Shown piece after piece: positions 1 to 9,457 of a stretch of 64,000 nucleotides of DNA. A program made the position numbers and the translations under genes. Origin of the DNA: Micromonospora cathayae (lineage in GTDB: Bacteria > Actinomycetota > Actinomycetes > Mycobacteriales > Micromonosporaceae); contig NZ_CP118615.1 of the NCBI RefSeq assembly GCF_028993575.1, forward strand, positions 6,043,001-6,107,000, given 5' to 3'. Below the pieces are notes generated by a model, which saw only the letters and a list, made by a program, of their open reading frames with translations, was not told where the DNA came from and did no database searches. Numbering within the stretch: the stretch's first letter is position 1; each line of letters begins with the position of its first letter.

Positions 1-235
1 CCGGCGGCGTCTTGAGCACCATCACCCGGGCGCGCACCGCCACGGGCCCGATCATCGACGCCACCCGGATCGGCTGGGTGTCGCCGTCGTGCAGCACCCG
101 GATCGTCCCGTCGTCGGCAACGCTCATCACCGTCGCCGGGCGTAGGCGCCATGTCAGGCCGAGCTGGATCGCCCTCTCCAGCACCGCCTCGGCCAGCGCC
201 TTCACCGGTACCGCCATCCCGCCGTTCCCGCTCAC
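1..235 (-). CDS. Tail-module hypothetical protein, C-terminus cut by window edge
   Basis: The reading frame starts at a GTG at 235 that overlaps the stop of the upstream minor tail gene as GTGA, and stays open to position 1 (about 78 codons seen). The visible part begins MSGNGGMAVPVKALAEAVLE and has no recognised motif. The four-base overlap shows translational coupling to the minor tail genes, so a role in the tail tip or baseplate region is inferred from position only. A second start, ATG six codons in, is possible. Confidence 0.6.
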   Translation of the reverse strand, partial: MSGNGGMAVPVKALAEAVLERAIQLGLTWRLRPATVMSVADDGTIRVLHDGDTQPIRVASMIGPVAVRARVMVLKTPP

Positions 236-1317
236 GCCTCCCCGCCCTTCGTCTCCGGGTACGCCCGCCGCAACGTGTGCCTCATCTCCCCGCCCGGCAC
301 CAGCGGCATCGTCCAGCCGACCTCCAGCCACCGCAGCCCGTCCCAGCGCACCACCTCGTAGGCGTCGTGCCGCGGGTCGACCGGGGTGCTCAGCTCCACG
401 ACCTCGTACACCGTCTGCTGGAGCCCCAGCGTCCGGGCGTACACCGTCGCCTGCGCCTGCGACCGCACCTGCACGTCGACCGTCTTCGGCAGCACGAACC
501 CGCGCCGCTCGATCGAGTGCGGCGCCGACGCCGGCACGTCGTACGTCCCGACCACCGGCTCCGCGTCCGAGCCCGGGTCGTTGGACACCACCACGAAGCG
601 GTTCGGCGCGACCAGCAGGTCACTCGTCCGCGAGATCGACCCCCGGATGACACGGCGGGAGGCATCCAGGTCGATCGTGACCGCCTGGCTGGCTGGATCG
701 AACGCGCGGCGCAGCCGCAGCCAGCCCTGGTGGTTGACCCACGGCATGAAATACCCACCCTGCGCGGCCAGGTCCCGCAGCGCGTTCGCCCGCGACGTGC
801 CCGGCGACCAAGCCGACGCCGACGTGAACTCGGTCGCGTCGACCACCAGCGGCCCGATCGGCAGCCCGTCGACGAGCCGTGCCGCCGCCTGGTCGACGAG
901 CTGCCCGCCCGCGTCGAAGCCGACGTCCAGCTCCTGGTCGACCACGAACATCTCGTCGAGCAGCGTCAACGGCGCGGTCGAGCCGGCGCTGGTCACCAGG
1001 TCCGACGAGTCCGACACCATGTAGCGGCCCAGCTGGTACGAGGTGCCGTCGCCCAGCAGCATCCGGGGCGCGATCCGGTCCGTCATCTGGTTGATCCGCT
1101 TCGCGTCCTCCACGCCGAGGGTCACTCCGGACAGCCGGCGCGGGATCGTCGAGGTGCTGTCGTGGCTCAGACTCGGCGGCGAGCTGCCCCGCAGCGGCGT
1201 GAGCTCACCCCGGCGCACCCCGTTCCGGCCGTCGATGAGGTCGAAGCGGAACGAGGCCGACCGCTGCCCGCGGTACGCCGGCAGGTCCAGCAGATCAGGC
1301 GGAGGCGCAGATGCCAC
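232..1317 (-). CDS. Phage minor tail protein
   Basis: The 361-residue protein follows the large minor tail protein in the leftward tail operon and overlaps it by 23 bases. It starts with GTG at 1317 and contains no transmembrane segment or obvious enzyme motif. Composition and position resemble the second minor tail protein found after the large tail-tip protein in actinophage late operons. Its product likely forms part of the tail tip. The assignment rests on synteny more than on a diagnostic motif. Confidence 0.7.
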   Translation of the reverse strand: MASAPPPDLLDLPAYRGQRSASFRFDLIDGRNGVRRGELTPLRGSSPPSLSHDSTSTIPRRLSGVTLGVEDAKRINQMTDRIAPRMLLGDGTSYQLGRYMVSDSSDLVTSAGSTAPLTLLDEMFVVDQELDVGFDAGGQLVDQAAARLVDGLPIGPLVVDATEFTSASAWSPGTSRANALRDLAAQGGYFMPWVNHQGWLRLRRAFDPASQAVTIDLDASRRVIRGSISRTSDLLVAPNRFVVVSNDPGSDAEPVVGTYDVPASAPHSIERRGFVLPKTVDVQVRSQAQATVYARTLGLQQTVYEVVELSTPVDPRHDAYEVVRWDGLRWLEVGWTMPLVPGGEMRHTLRRAYPETKGGEA

Positions 1318-4300
1318 GGCCGTCCACCTCCCACTGGTTGCCCTGCCCGTCGACGAACGTCGTCGTGCCGGCCGGCTGCGACTCGAAGTCCGGCGCGGCC
1401 AGGACCGGACCGTCGATGCCGTCGCGCACCTCGATCCGGGCCACGCTCACCGCGCCGGTCAGCACCAGCGCCAGCCGGCCCGGATCGATCGTCGGCGGCT
1501 CCGGCGGCAGCTGGTTCGCGCCCAGGTTCTCCCACGTCACCCCGTCGTCGGACCGCCAGAACAGCACGAACGCCTGGCCGATGCCGTCCTCGTTGCCGTA
1601 CGCGACGCGCAGCCACCGCCGCTGCCGGGTAACCACCAGGTCCTGCGTGTCCCGGCAGTCCTGGAGTCCGGCGCCGCCCCATACGGTCAGGCACGTCGAC
1701 ACCGGCCCGGCGGCCAGCGTCCACCCGGTCGCCTCGTCCTCGTCGGTGCGGGAGAGCTCCGCCGTCCACTCGTCGCCGGTCGGCCGCAGCTCCACCCGCA
1801 CGTCCAGGTCGTTCGTCGACGGCTCCCGCGCGGTCAGGGCGGCGACGCTGACCGTCGGGCTCACGTTCGTGTTGCCGGTGGTCAGCACGCTGCGCATACC
1901 GATCTGGCCCGCGCCCTGCACGTCGGTGTCGGACGCGGACTGCTCCCACCGCAGCATCCCCGGCCCTGTGTCCGCCCACACCGCCACCCGGATCGACGAA
2001 CCGCGGATCTGCAACCGCATCCAGTACCACGGCCCCGCCTGGTAGGGCAGGGGGTCGCCGAATCGATCCCGCACCGGAGCCAGCGCCGTGACGTTCGTCA
2101 GTACGCCGCTCACGATCTTCTCCAGCGCCACAGCCAGCTTGCCGTCGGTCTGCGCCGCCAGTCGCGCCCGATAGTGCGTGCCGGTGGACACCTGCCGCCC
2201 GATCAGGTACCCGTTGATCGCCGCGCCCGTCGCGACCGCGCTGAACCGGAAACGGGCCTGGACGTCGACGTCGGCCCAGCCCGAGCCGACGACCGCCGTG
2301 CGGGGAGCAGTGGCCGCCAGCTCGATCGTCGCCGCCTCGCCGCCCACCGAGAAGTTCGTCGCCACGCCCTCCTGGATCGTCCAGCCGCCCCCCAAGCCGT
2401 CCGCCACGGTCCGGTCGAACGGGTCGCTGAACACCTGGCCGGCGATGCCGGCGGCCGGGACCGGGGTGCTCGCCGTCACCGCCGACACCTGGCCCTCCGG
2501 GCGCAGACCCTCGCACGGGGCCAGGCCGCCGTCCAGCGGGGCCGGCGTCGCGGTCACCTCCACCACCTGCACCTGCGCCAGCTGGAGCTGGCCGGCCTTG
2601 CGGCGCTTCACCTGCCCGGACGGCACCAGCAGCGTCGACAGCCACCGGCCGCTCAGCTCGTCGCGGACGCACACGTACGGCACCGTGTCCCACGCCAGGT
2701 CCCGCAGGTCCTGGAAGCCGCGGTCCAACGTCTCCGGCGGCACGGCCGCCGCGTTCACCAGCACCGCCCGGGTGAACTCCACACCGCCGCGCTCCAGTGG
2801 CCGGAACGCCGTGCGGTAGTCCCGGTCGAACATCTCCTGCAGCTCGACCTGGCCCGCCTCGGGGAACGTGAACTCCTCCACCGTCGACCGGTCGAAGTTC
2901 GCCACGTACGCCAGGTTCCCGCCCGGGTTGTGGTTGCTCGTCAGGATCAGCACGCCGGTGTCGACGTTGCGACCTTCCACCCCCGGCGCGGCGATCGTGG
3001 CCGCGACCGACGCCGACCAGGGGCCGGCGATGCCGAGGCGATGCATCATCCTGATCCTGTACCTCGACTCGACGCCCACCCGCGCCTCGTAGTCGTCGAC
3101 CGCCGCCACCGCCGGCTCGACCACCTTGGCGATCGTCTCCCAGGCATCGGCGGCCATCGTGTCGTCCTGGCGCTGCACCTCGTAGTAGCCCCAGCCGGCC
3201 ACCACAGCCGTGTTCAGCGGCGTCCACGACAGCCGGTGGAACCGGATACCCGTCGGGATCTTGCTCGTCGGCCGGCCGCACTGCTCGTCGACGACCGACA
3301 GCGGCTGCACTGCCGGCTCCACCGTCAGGCCGGTCACCGCGTCCATCTCCTGCGCGAACATCAGCGTCAGGTCGGCCGACTCGTCCGACTGCCCGTCGAC
3401 GACCGCATGCGCAGGCTTACCGCCGTACCCGGGCTCCGCGTACACCCCGGCCGGCGCGGTGGTCAGCGGGTTCGCGTCGGCGCCGAGGACCTGCCACGGC
3501 GACTGGCCGTCCGCACCGCTGGTGAACGCCCACCACGTCAGCCCGCCCAACCCGTCGGACAGGTACGGGGGGTCGAGGCGCACCGTCACCTCCCGCCAGC
3601 CGTCAGCGATCTCCGGAAGCGCGTCGAACTCCTCCACCGTCACCCGGGCTACCGGGCCAAGCCGCTGCGTCGTGTCCAGCGGGTTGACCTGCGCCAGCTC
3701 CAGCGCGTCCCCGGTGCTGGGCATGTGCCGGGCGTAGAAGCGCGCCCACACCCAATCGGCGGAACGCTCCTCGACGATCTGCTGCATCGTGTAGCCCGGC
3801 GGCGTCAGCTCCGACACCGTGGCCACCGCCTGCGTCAGGTAGCTGTGCCCGCTCAGGTCCGGCGTGCCCGGGGAGCTGCCACCGCTGAGCAGCACCACCG
3901 ACGGCAGCTCCTGCGCGGTCTCCACCGTCGGCGTCTGCCCTTCGCGCAGCGTCTTGCGCAGCAGCACGCCCCGGTGGCTGGGGAATGGTTCGACCGGGCC
4001 AAGTCGGTCCGCCCTCACCGGGACCGGCGACGCCACCGACAGCTGGCCGGCGTACGCCTGGCCGACCGTCACCGCGTACTCCCGGCCGGCGATCAGCTGC
4101 ACCGAGCCGGCGAACCACCCCGTGTCCCAGATCGGCACCTCGTAGTAGTACCCATTGATGTAGCTCACCCCTTCGGACAGACTGAGGCCGCCTCCGCCGA
4201 CCCGGTTCTCCTCGCCGTACGTCACCTCCAGCGCGAGGTAGTGCAGCTGGAACACCATCGCCGGAGTCGCGGACGAGGACGCCTGAAGCCGGACGTTGAT

Positions 4301-5059
4301 GTTCGTCCCGCCGGATGCGGACAGCGAAGACAGGCCCGCCGGCACGCCAGAGCCGGCGATGTTCTGCGCCCGCCACGGGGTCCGGCCGCGCTCGACGGTC
4401 GGCGCGGCAGCCGTGTTCCACCAGGGGTTCAGCTCGCCCAACCGGGATCTGCCAACGGTGGTGATGCCGCTGTGGATGGCCGGTCCGGTCAACGTGTCGT
4501 CCATCAGCCAGTTCACCCCGGCCGACGGGCGCTCAAGGCCGAGGGTGACCGCGGGTGCCAGGTCGGCGAACGGCCCGCTCATGACGTACAGCACCGACAC
4601 GTCGAGGATCCGCCGACCGTCCAGCCGCGAGTGGGTGCGCTGCGAGTTGGTGTCGAACCAGCATCGCGCTGCCGCGTTAGGCCCGGTCAGCGTGATGTGC
4701 CGCGGGTCCGAGGGGTTCTGCACGGCGTCTTGCGGCGTCGACGCGCCGCCTGCGAGCGCGGCGCCGGTCAGCAGCGTGCCGTCCCGCATGGGGATGACCA
4801 GCTTGCGGACCGGCCCGGTGCCGGCGACCTGGCCCGCCGGGTACAGGTTGACCAGCAGCTCCTTGCGTGCGGGCAGGCCCGGCGGCGGGGTGGCCACGTC
4901 CAGGTGCACGCGGCGCAGGCCGTCCCCGGACGGGTGGCTGGTGCGGGCCCGGAACGTGTATCCGACCTCGCTGCCCGTGTCCAGCAGCACTGTGTCGGCC
5001 AGCAGCGGTGCCCACTGCATCCCCATCACATAGGGCCGGTCAGGGTTGTATTCGCCCAC
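1295..5059 (-). CDS. Large minor tail protein with LamG-like domain
   Basis: This 1254-residue protein starts with GTG at 5059, directly abutting the TGA of the tape measure gene. The N-terminal two thirds are beta-rich and of tail-tip type. Residues roughly 920-1090 look like a concanavalin/LamG-type sugar-binding fold, beginning with the motif SDPFDRTVADGLGGGW and ending with alternating hydrophobic strands. Such domains on phage tail tips usually contact cell-wall or surface glycans. Position right after the tape measure and length are typical of the central tail-tip or host-recognition protein. The exact receptor cannot be inferred. Confidence 0.8.
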   Translation of the reverse strand: MGEYNPDRPYVMGMQWAPLLADTVLLDTGSEVGYTFRARTSHPSGDGLRRVHLDVATPPPGLPARKELLVNLYPAGQVAGTGPVRKLVIPMRDGTLLTGAALAGGASTPQDAVQNPSDPRHITLTGPNAAARCWFDTNSQRTHSRLDGRRILDVSVLYVMSGPFADLAPAVTLGLERPSAGVNWLMDDTLTGPAIHSGITTVGRSRLGELNPWWNTAAAPTVERGRTPWRAQNIAGSGVPAGLSSLSASGGTNINVRLQASSSATPAMVFQLHYLALEVTYGEENRVGGGGLSLSEGVSYINGYYYEVPIWDTGWFAGSVQLIAGREYAVTVGQAYAGQLSVASPVPVRADRLGPVEPFPSHRGVLLRKTLREGQTPTVETAQELPSVVLLSGGSSPGTPDLSGHSYLTQAVATVSELTPPGYTMQQIVEERSADWVWARFYARHMPSTGDALELAQVNPLDTTQRLGPVARVTVEEFDALPEIADGWREVTVRLDPPYLSDGLGGLTWWAFTSGADGQSPWQVLGADANPLTTAPAGVYAEPGYGGKPAHAVVDGQSDESADLTLMFAQEMDAVTGLTVEPAVQPLSVVDEQCGRPTSKIPTGIRFHRLSWTPLNTAVVAGWGYYEVQRQDDTMAADAWETIAKVVEPAVAAVDDYEARVGVESRYRIRMMHRLGIAGPWSASVAATIAAPGVEGRNVDTGVLILTSNHNPGGNLAYVANFDRSTVEEFTFPEAGQVELQEMFDRDYRTAFRPLERGGVEFTRAVLVNAAAVPPETLDRGFQDLRDLAWDTVPYVCVRDELSGRWLSTLLVPSGQVKRRKAGQLQLAQVQVVEVTATPAPLDGGLAPCEGLRPEGQVSAVTASTPVPAAGIAGQVFSDPFDRTVADGLGGGWTIQEGVATNFSVGGEAATIELAATAPRTAVVGSGWADVDVQARFRFSAVATGAAINGYLIGRQVSTGTHYRARLAAQTDGKLAVALEKIVSGVLTNVTALAPVRDRFGDPLPYQAGPWYWMRLQIRGSSIRVAVWADTGPGMLRWEQSASDTDVQGAGQIGMRSVLTTGNTNVSPTVSVAALTAREPSTNDLDVRVELRPTGDEWTAELSRTDEDEATGWTLAAGPVSTCLTVWGGAGLQDCRDTQDLVVTRQRRWLRVAYGNEDGIGQAFVLFWRSDDGVTWENLGANQLPPEPPTIDPGRLALVLTGAVSVARIEVRDGIDGPVLAAPDFESQPAGTTTFVDGQGNQWEVDGRGICASA

Positions 5060-7879
5060 TCAGATCGTCCTCACGGTCGTGGCCACGTCCCGACGGGCCA
5101 GCGTCTCCATGACGCCTTCGCCGACCGCCCGGCCGGTGTCCAGCGCCTCCTGCCGGGTTGGCAGGACACCCTCGAAGGTCACGTGGATCGCGTCGCGTCC
5201 GAACACGACCGACGCGCCGCCGTCGCTGCCGAGTAGCCGCATCAGCCCGGACTGCTCGGCCAGTTCCCGCGCCCGGCGTGGCCGGGTCAGCGGCACCACG
5301 ACTTCGTCGCCGGCCTCGCCGCCGACGAACAGCGTCGGCCGGCGCAGGATCGCGCCGTTGGCCAGCATCGGGATGCGCGGCAGGCCGCCCGGCAGCTTGG
5401 CGTCGATGGACGCAATGCCGAAGTTGATCTTGCGGATGACGGCATTGATGAACCCCGTCAGGGCCGAGGTGATCGACCCGGCGACGTCGCCGATGAACGA
5501 GCCGACGTTCTTGAAGCCCCGCATAAAGCCATCGATGAGATTCTTTCCCGCTGACACGAAGCGTCCTGCCAGATTGGCGATCTTCCCGGGCACGCTGGAC
5601 ACGTACTGCACCACGGCGTTCGCGCCGCTGACGGCCGCGCTCCTGGCCGCCGCCCACGCCCTGCTCAGCGCGCCGCTGAGGATGCCCGGGAGAGCCGCCA
5701 ACGCCGACATGGCGCGGCCGGGCAGCCCGGCCACGAACGTCACCACCGCGTTGACGCCGGTGGTAGTCAGGGACCGGGCGGTGGCCCACAGCGAGGTGAA
5801 GAACCCGGCCAGCAGGCCCGGCAGCGCCTGAAGGCCGGCGAGGACCATGCCGGGCAGCTGGGTCACCGAGAAGATCAGCAGGCCGATGCCGACGCCGACG
5901 GCCTGCAACGCCATCCCCAGCGCCGACGTGAACAGGCCCCACAGCAGGCTCGGCAGACTGGCCAGGAACAAGCCGATCTTCCCTGGCAGCTCGGCGAACC
6001 ACGTGCCCAGCGAGGAGAAGAACCCGACCACGGCAGTCCACGCCGACGAGAAGGCCCCACCGATCGCCGACCCGACCCCACCCCAGTCGATCCCGTTCAG
6101 CCAGCCGGCGACGCTGGCCAGCCAGCCGGCCACGCTGGACAGCGGCGACAGCAGCCACGCCAGCGCGCTGGCGATCGCCGAGATCAGTGGGGCGATGGCC
6201 TGCGCGGCGAGGAACCCCAACAGCAGCGCCGCGACCTTGAGCAGCGGCGCCGCCACGGCGATCGCCACGGCGGCGAGCTGCGCCACCAGCACGATGAGCG
6301 GCGTCAGCGCCACCACGATCTCGACGAGCGGCGGCAGCAGCGACACGATCGTCGGGACCAGCGGCATCAGCGCCTGGACCACCTGCACGATCAGCGGGCC
6401 GAGGGAGGTGAGGGCCGGCGCGAGCGCGGTCCCCAGGGCGGCGACGACCTGGCCCAGCGGCGGGCCCAGCTGCGTGAACAGCTCGGCGAGCAGCCCGGCG
6501 GCCGGGGCGAGGACCGCCGACAGCGCCTGTCCGATCTGGAGCAGCACCGGCCCTAGCGCCGACACCAGCGGCCCGGTCAGCGGGCCCAGCGCGCTCAGCG
6601 CCGTCGCCAGCGGGCCGACCAGCATCGTCGCCAGCTGCCCGATGACCGGCAGCAGCGGCGCGACCGCCTGCAAGATCGACCCGATGACCTGTGCGATCGG
6701 GCCGAGCGCCGGGGCGAGCGCCTGGACGCCGACCGACAGGGCGCTGATCACCGGGCCGAGGGCTGTGGCGAGCGTAGCGATGGCCGGGCCGAGCGCTGAC
6801 GCGACGGCCTGCAAGGCGGGCACGACGGCCTGCACGATCGGCAGCAGCGCTGGCACCAGCGACTGGCCGACGATCTGGAGCAGCAGCATCAGCACCGGGG
6901 CCAGGCCCGACGCCGCCGCGCTCAGCGCGGTGAACACGCCACTCAACGCCGTCGCGCCCTCCGCCGAGGCGAAGAACTCGCGCAGGGTGCCGGTCGCCGC
7001 CACCAGGCTGCCGAGGAACCCGCCGCTGCCGGCCGCCTGGTTGACCGCCTGGAAGACGGAACTGAGGACCCCGCCGACGTTGGAGGCCACCTGGCCGAGC
7101 TGGCGCAGGATGCCCAGCGCCGTCTGGATCGACGCGGTGGCCCGGCCGCTCTCCGCCATCGCCGACAGCCACGCGCCAAACCTCGCCGCCAGGCCGCCCG
7201 CCGTACCGGACAGGTCCTTCACCGTCGGCAGCGCCACCACGGCCAGGTCGCGGAACCCGACCAGCAGTGGGCGCACCGCCACGCCAAGGCTCGCCACCGC
7301 CTCCCGGGTGGTCGACAGCACCCCGCGCAGCGCCGACACGGTGGCGCCCTCCCGGGCGAACTCCAGGGCCCGCCTTGCTGCGGTGCCGTACTCGGCGGCG
7401 ATGCCGGCCAGGCCGGTGCGCAGCGGCCCGGCCAGCACTGCGGCGGTCTGCTGGATCTGCCCGACGAGCGGTGCGGCGAACGCGTCCTGCGTCGACTTCC
7501 TGACCGCCTCGATCGCCGGCTGGACCGCCATGAAGTCCTTGGCCAGGCGCTGCGCCTGCGGTGACAGGTTCTCCAGCGCCTTCTCGAACGCCTTCGCGTC
7601 ACCCTCGACGACCGCACTCATAGCGTCGCCGAGGCCAGCGGTGGCGATCCTCGCCGCGCCCATCGCCGCGCCGTACACGCTGACCGCGCCGGGAATCGCC
7701 AGGGCCGCCCCGCCGACCTGCGCCAGCGCGCCGGCCAAGCCGACCAGCGCGTTCGTCGCGCCGCCCGCGATGCCCGCGACAGCGCCGAGCTTCAGCGCCC
7801 TCGTCAGGCCCGCCTTCAGCTGCGGCGCGAACTTCTTAACGTCGCCGATGATCTCGATGTACGCACGTCCCAGCGCCAC
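5060..7879 (-). CDS. Tape measure protein
   Basis: The protein (939 residues from the GTG at 7879) is Ala/Leu/Gly-rich and almost entirely helical, with a long run of hydrophobic heptad-like repeats of the kind PALGPIAQVIGS across residues about 300-600. This is the signature of siphovirus tape measure proteins, which set tail length. It lies directly before the minor tail genes. The frame stays open to a GTG at 7933 that would add 18 residues. I prefer 7879 (start VALGRAYIEI), because conserved family members begin just before the GRAYIEI-type segment. Unusually, it is not adjacent to the tail chaperones: about 6 kb of rightward genes lie between, so it needs its own promoter near 7.9-8.1 kb. 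Confidence 0.9.
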   Translation of the reverse strand: MALGRAYIEIIGDVKKFAPQLKAGLTRALKLGAVAGIAGGATNALVGLAGALAQVGGAALAIPGAVSVYGAAMGAARIATAGLGDAMSAVVEGDAKAFEKALENLSPQAQRLAKDFMAVQPAIEAVRKSTQDAFAAPLVGQIQQTAAVLAGPLRTGLAGIAAEYGTAARRALEFAREGATVSALRGVLSTTREAVASLGVAVRPLLVGFRDLAVVALPTVKDLSGTAGGLAARFGAWLSAMAESGRATASIQTALGILRQLGQVASNVGGVLSSVFQAVNQAAGSGGFLGSLVAATGTLREFFASAEGATALSGVFTALSAAASGLAPVLMLLLQIVGQSLVPALLPIVQAVVPALQAVASALGPAIATLATALGPVISALSVGVQALAPALGPIAQVIGSILQAVAPLLPVIGQLATMLVGPLATALSALGPLTGPLVSALGPVLLQIGQALSAVLAPAAGLLAELFTQLGPPLGQVVAALGTALAPALTSLGPLIVQVVQALMPLVPTIVSLLPPLVEIVVALTPLIVLVAQLAAVAIAVAAPLLKVAALLLGFLAAQAIAPLISAIASALAWLLSPLSSVAGWLASVAGWLNGIDWGGVGSAIGGAFSSAWTAVVGFFSSLGTWFAELPGKIGLFLASLPSLLWGLFTSALGMALQAVGVGIGLLIFSVTQLPGMVLAGLQALPGLLAGFFTSLWATARSLTTTGVNAVVTFVAGLPGRAMSALAALPGILSGALSRAWAAARSAAVSGANAVVQYVSSVPGKIANLAGRFVSAGKNLIDGFMRGFKNVGSFIGDVAGSITSALTGFINAVIRKINFGIASIDAKLPGGLPRIPMLANGAILRRPTLFVGGEAGDEVVVPLTRPRRARELAEQSGLMRLLGSDGGASVVFGRDAIHVTFEGVLPTRQEALDTGRAVGEGVMETLARRDVATTVRTI

Positions 7880-7946
7880 GCCCCCAGCGTAGGCCAGCAA
7901 AGGCGGTCGCAATCCTCCATTGCTACCCGACACGTCCGCGCGACGA

Positions 7947-7980
7947 CGAAGGGCCCCGGTGACGCAACCGGAGCCCTTCG
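7947..7980. terminator. Hairpin between divergent tape measure and regulator genes
   Basis: Arms 7947-7959 and 7968-7980 form an 8+4 bp stem (CGAAGGGC, one C/A mismatch, CCGG) around the 8-base loop TGACGCAA. It lies upstream of both the leftward tape measure gene and the rightward regulator. It may therefore block read-through from one divergent promoter into the other, or be a leader element of the tape measure transcript. No U-tract is obvious. Confidence 0.5.
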
Positions 7981-8114
7981 CCTGCGCTCATCCAGCGAGC
8001 CTGACCCGTCCCGCGCGCCGAGTCGTGCCGATCAGAGTAGCCACGACGCAGTACCGCCCGAAAGCCTCACGCATTCCGCCCGTCGTCGCCGCCGCGTACC
8101 CTCAGCGCAGGTCC

Positions 8115-8136
8115 GTGCCATCCTGGCACCGTGCCA
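8115..8136. promoter_or_regulatory. Palindromic operator upstream of the HTH regulator
   Basis: A perfect 6-3-6 inverted repeat, GTGCCA-TCC-TGGCAC (8115-8129), is immediately followed by GTGCCA, giving a second palindrome TGGCAC-C-GTGCCA (8124-8136). The same arrangement recurs at 9364-9399. It sits 20-40 bases before the GTG start of the HTH/DUF5753 gene, where a repressor site would act. Autoregulation by that protein is an inference. Confidence 0.65.
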
Positions 8137-8156
8137 GTCTTCGGAGGTGCAGAGAC

Positions 8157-9026
8157 GTGATCAGCCCCCTCGCACGACGTCTGCGGCTCGGTCACGCCAT
8201 CCGAGAGCTGCGGGAGGCGTCCGGCCTCACCGGCGCCGCGCTCGGCCGCGAGGCCGGACTGGACCGTACCGCGGTGTCGAAGGTCGAGAACGGCGAGCGC
8301 AGACCGTTGGACACCATCCTCAAGCTTCTTGACGTGCTGCTCCCCGAGAGCGACGAGCGGTACCTGGCGCTCCAGCGAGTCGCCCGCGACGGCCTCGCCC
8401 GTGGCTGGTGGACCGGCCAGGAGTACGCCGCCATGGGCGCGCGACAGGCCCGCACCGCCGAGATCGAGTGCGGCACCCGCGCCATCCTCGAGTACCAACC
8501 CGCGCTGCTGCCCGGCCTGCTCCAGACCGAGGCGTACGCCCGCCACCGGGGCCAGGTCGCCCTCGACGACGGAGCCGACTTCGACCTCGGCGGCACCGTG
8601 GCCGGCAGACTGCGCCGGCAGCAGCAGATTTCCGGCCCCGACGGGGCGGAGTACGACGTCGTGCTGGAACCGCAGGCCATCGAGCGGCTACCCGTGCCGC
8701 CCACGGTCATGCGGGAGCAGCTGCACCACCTGCTCACTCTGGCCACGACCAGGAAGAACGTCAGCGTCCGCGTCCTGCCGGTTGACGCCCGGCTCGGGCG
8801 CGGGTACGTCCCCCGCTCGCCGTTCTCCCTGTACGCCTACCCGGACCCCGAGGACCTGACGCTGGTCGCCGTCGACACCGTGACGACCGACCTGCTGATC
8901 ACCGAGGCCCTGGAGGCGCAGCGGTACGCGCGGCTGTTCGACCAGCTGCGTGACGCCGCGCTGTCCCCCGAGGCCAGCGCGGACCTCATCCAGAAGGCGG
9001 CCGATCTGCTGGCCGCCGAAGCCTGA
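8157..9026 (+). CDS. XRE-type HTH regulator with DUF5753 domain
   Basis: The 289-residue protein has an N-terminal helix-turn-helix (residues about 14-60, including GAALGREAGLDRTAVSKVE) followed by a DUF5753 ligand/effector-type domain to the C-terminus. This architecture is very common in actinomycetes and is nearly always paired with a small DUF397 protein, which follows here 14 bases downstream. The start is GTG at 8157 with GGAGG at 8143-8147; the frame is open further upstream, but no ribosome binding site supports an earlier start. A double palindrome lies just upstream. In a prophage, the pair may act as a lysogeny or host-interface regulator. The founding pairs in Streptomyces affect development and antibiotic production. 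Confidence 0.9.
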   Translation: MISPLARRLRLGHAIRELREASGLTGAALGREAGLDRTAVSKVENGERRPLDTILKLLDVLLPESDERYLALQRVARDGLARGWWTGQEYAAMGARQARTAEIECGTRAILEYQPALLPGLLQTEAYARHRGQVALDDGADFDLGGTVAGRLRRQQQISGPDGAEYDVVLEPQAIERLPVPPTVMREQLHHLLTLATTRKNVSVRVLPVDARLGRGYVPRSPFSLYAYPDPEDLTLVAVDTVTTDLLITEALEAQRYARLFDQLRDAALSPEASADLIQKAADLLAAEA

Positions 9027-9040
9027 CCCAGGGAGTCACC

Positions 9041-9247
9041 ATGAGTGATCTCGCCTTCCGCCCCTGGCGGAAGTCCACCAAGTCCGACGGCGGCCAGAAC
9101 TGCGTCGAGGTGTCCGACGCCGTTGACGGCAGCACCATGCTGGTCCGCGACAGCAAGGACCGCAGCGGACCCGTCCTGACCTTCGGCAACGCCGGCTGGA
9201 CAGCGTTCATCGCCGGCGCGAGGAACGGGCAGTTCGACCTGACCTGA
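9041..9247 (+). CDS. DUF397 protein, partner of the HTH regulator
   Basis: This 68-residue protein has the family signature WRKSTKSDGGQNCVEVS near the N-terminus and the LVRDSKDRSGPVLTF stretch that typifies DUF397. Members are small acidic proteins encoded next to HTH/DUF5753 regulators. In several systems they antagonise or modulate that regulator. The ATG at 9041 is preceded by AGGGAG. Its gene ends the two-gene operon, which is closed by a perfect hairpin. Confidence 0.92.
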   Translation: MSDLAFRPWRKSTKSDGGQNCVEVSDAVDGSTMLVRDSKDRSGPVLTFGNAGWTAFIAGARNGQFDLT

Positions 9248-9266
9248 CCGACCGCACCACCCGACC

Positions 9267-9300
9267 CGAGGGGCCGACACCGCACGGTGTCGGCCCCTCG
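9267..9300 (+). terminator. Hairpin terminator after HTH-DUF397 pair
   Basis: A perfect 15-bp stem (9267-9281 with 9286-9300) closes the tetraloop GCAC, 19 bases after the DUF397 stop. The very stable GC stem without U-tract is common for actinobacterial terminators. Confidence 0.85.
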
Positions 9301-9363
9301 CCGCGTCCACGGCCGACACGCACAGTCACTTTCTTCGTCCCCCTTGTGACATCGACCAGCTCC

Positions 9364-9399
9364 GTGCCATGCTGGCACGGTGCTGAACGGCACGGTGCC
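9364..9399. promoter_or_regulatory. Second copy of the palindromic operator
   Basis: The perfect repeat GTGCCA-TGC-TGGCAC at 9364-9378 matches the site at 8115-8129 apart from the spacer. A further GGCAC-G-GTGCC palindrome follows at 9389-9399. Both lie upstream of the next rightward gene (9458), suggesting that one regulator controls both transcripts. Confidence 0.65.
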
Positions 9400-9457
9400 A
9401 ACCCGGCAACGTGCTGGAATAGATCACCATTGAGAACGGCACCCCAGGGGGCAGCTC

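Noticed and set aside
1043..5236. Very long plus-strand open frame of nearly 1400 codons
   Set aside because: It is antisense to the minor tail gene. The Arg/His/Pro-rich composition is the usual shadow of GC-rich coding DNA.
5847..7892. 681-codon plus-strand frame, Ser/Ala/Thr-rich
   Set aside because: Exact antisense of the tape measure gene; composition mirrors its codons and there is no ribosome site.
7880..7933. Earlier GTG start of the tape measure gene
   Set aside because: Possible, but the 18 extra residues look non-homologous and GRAYIEI-type starts are usual just after the first codon.
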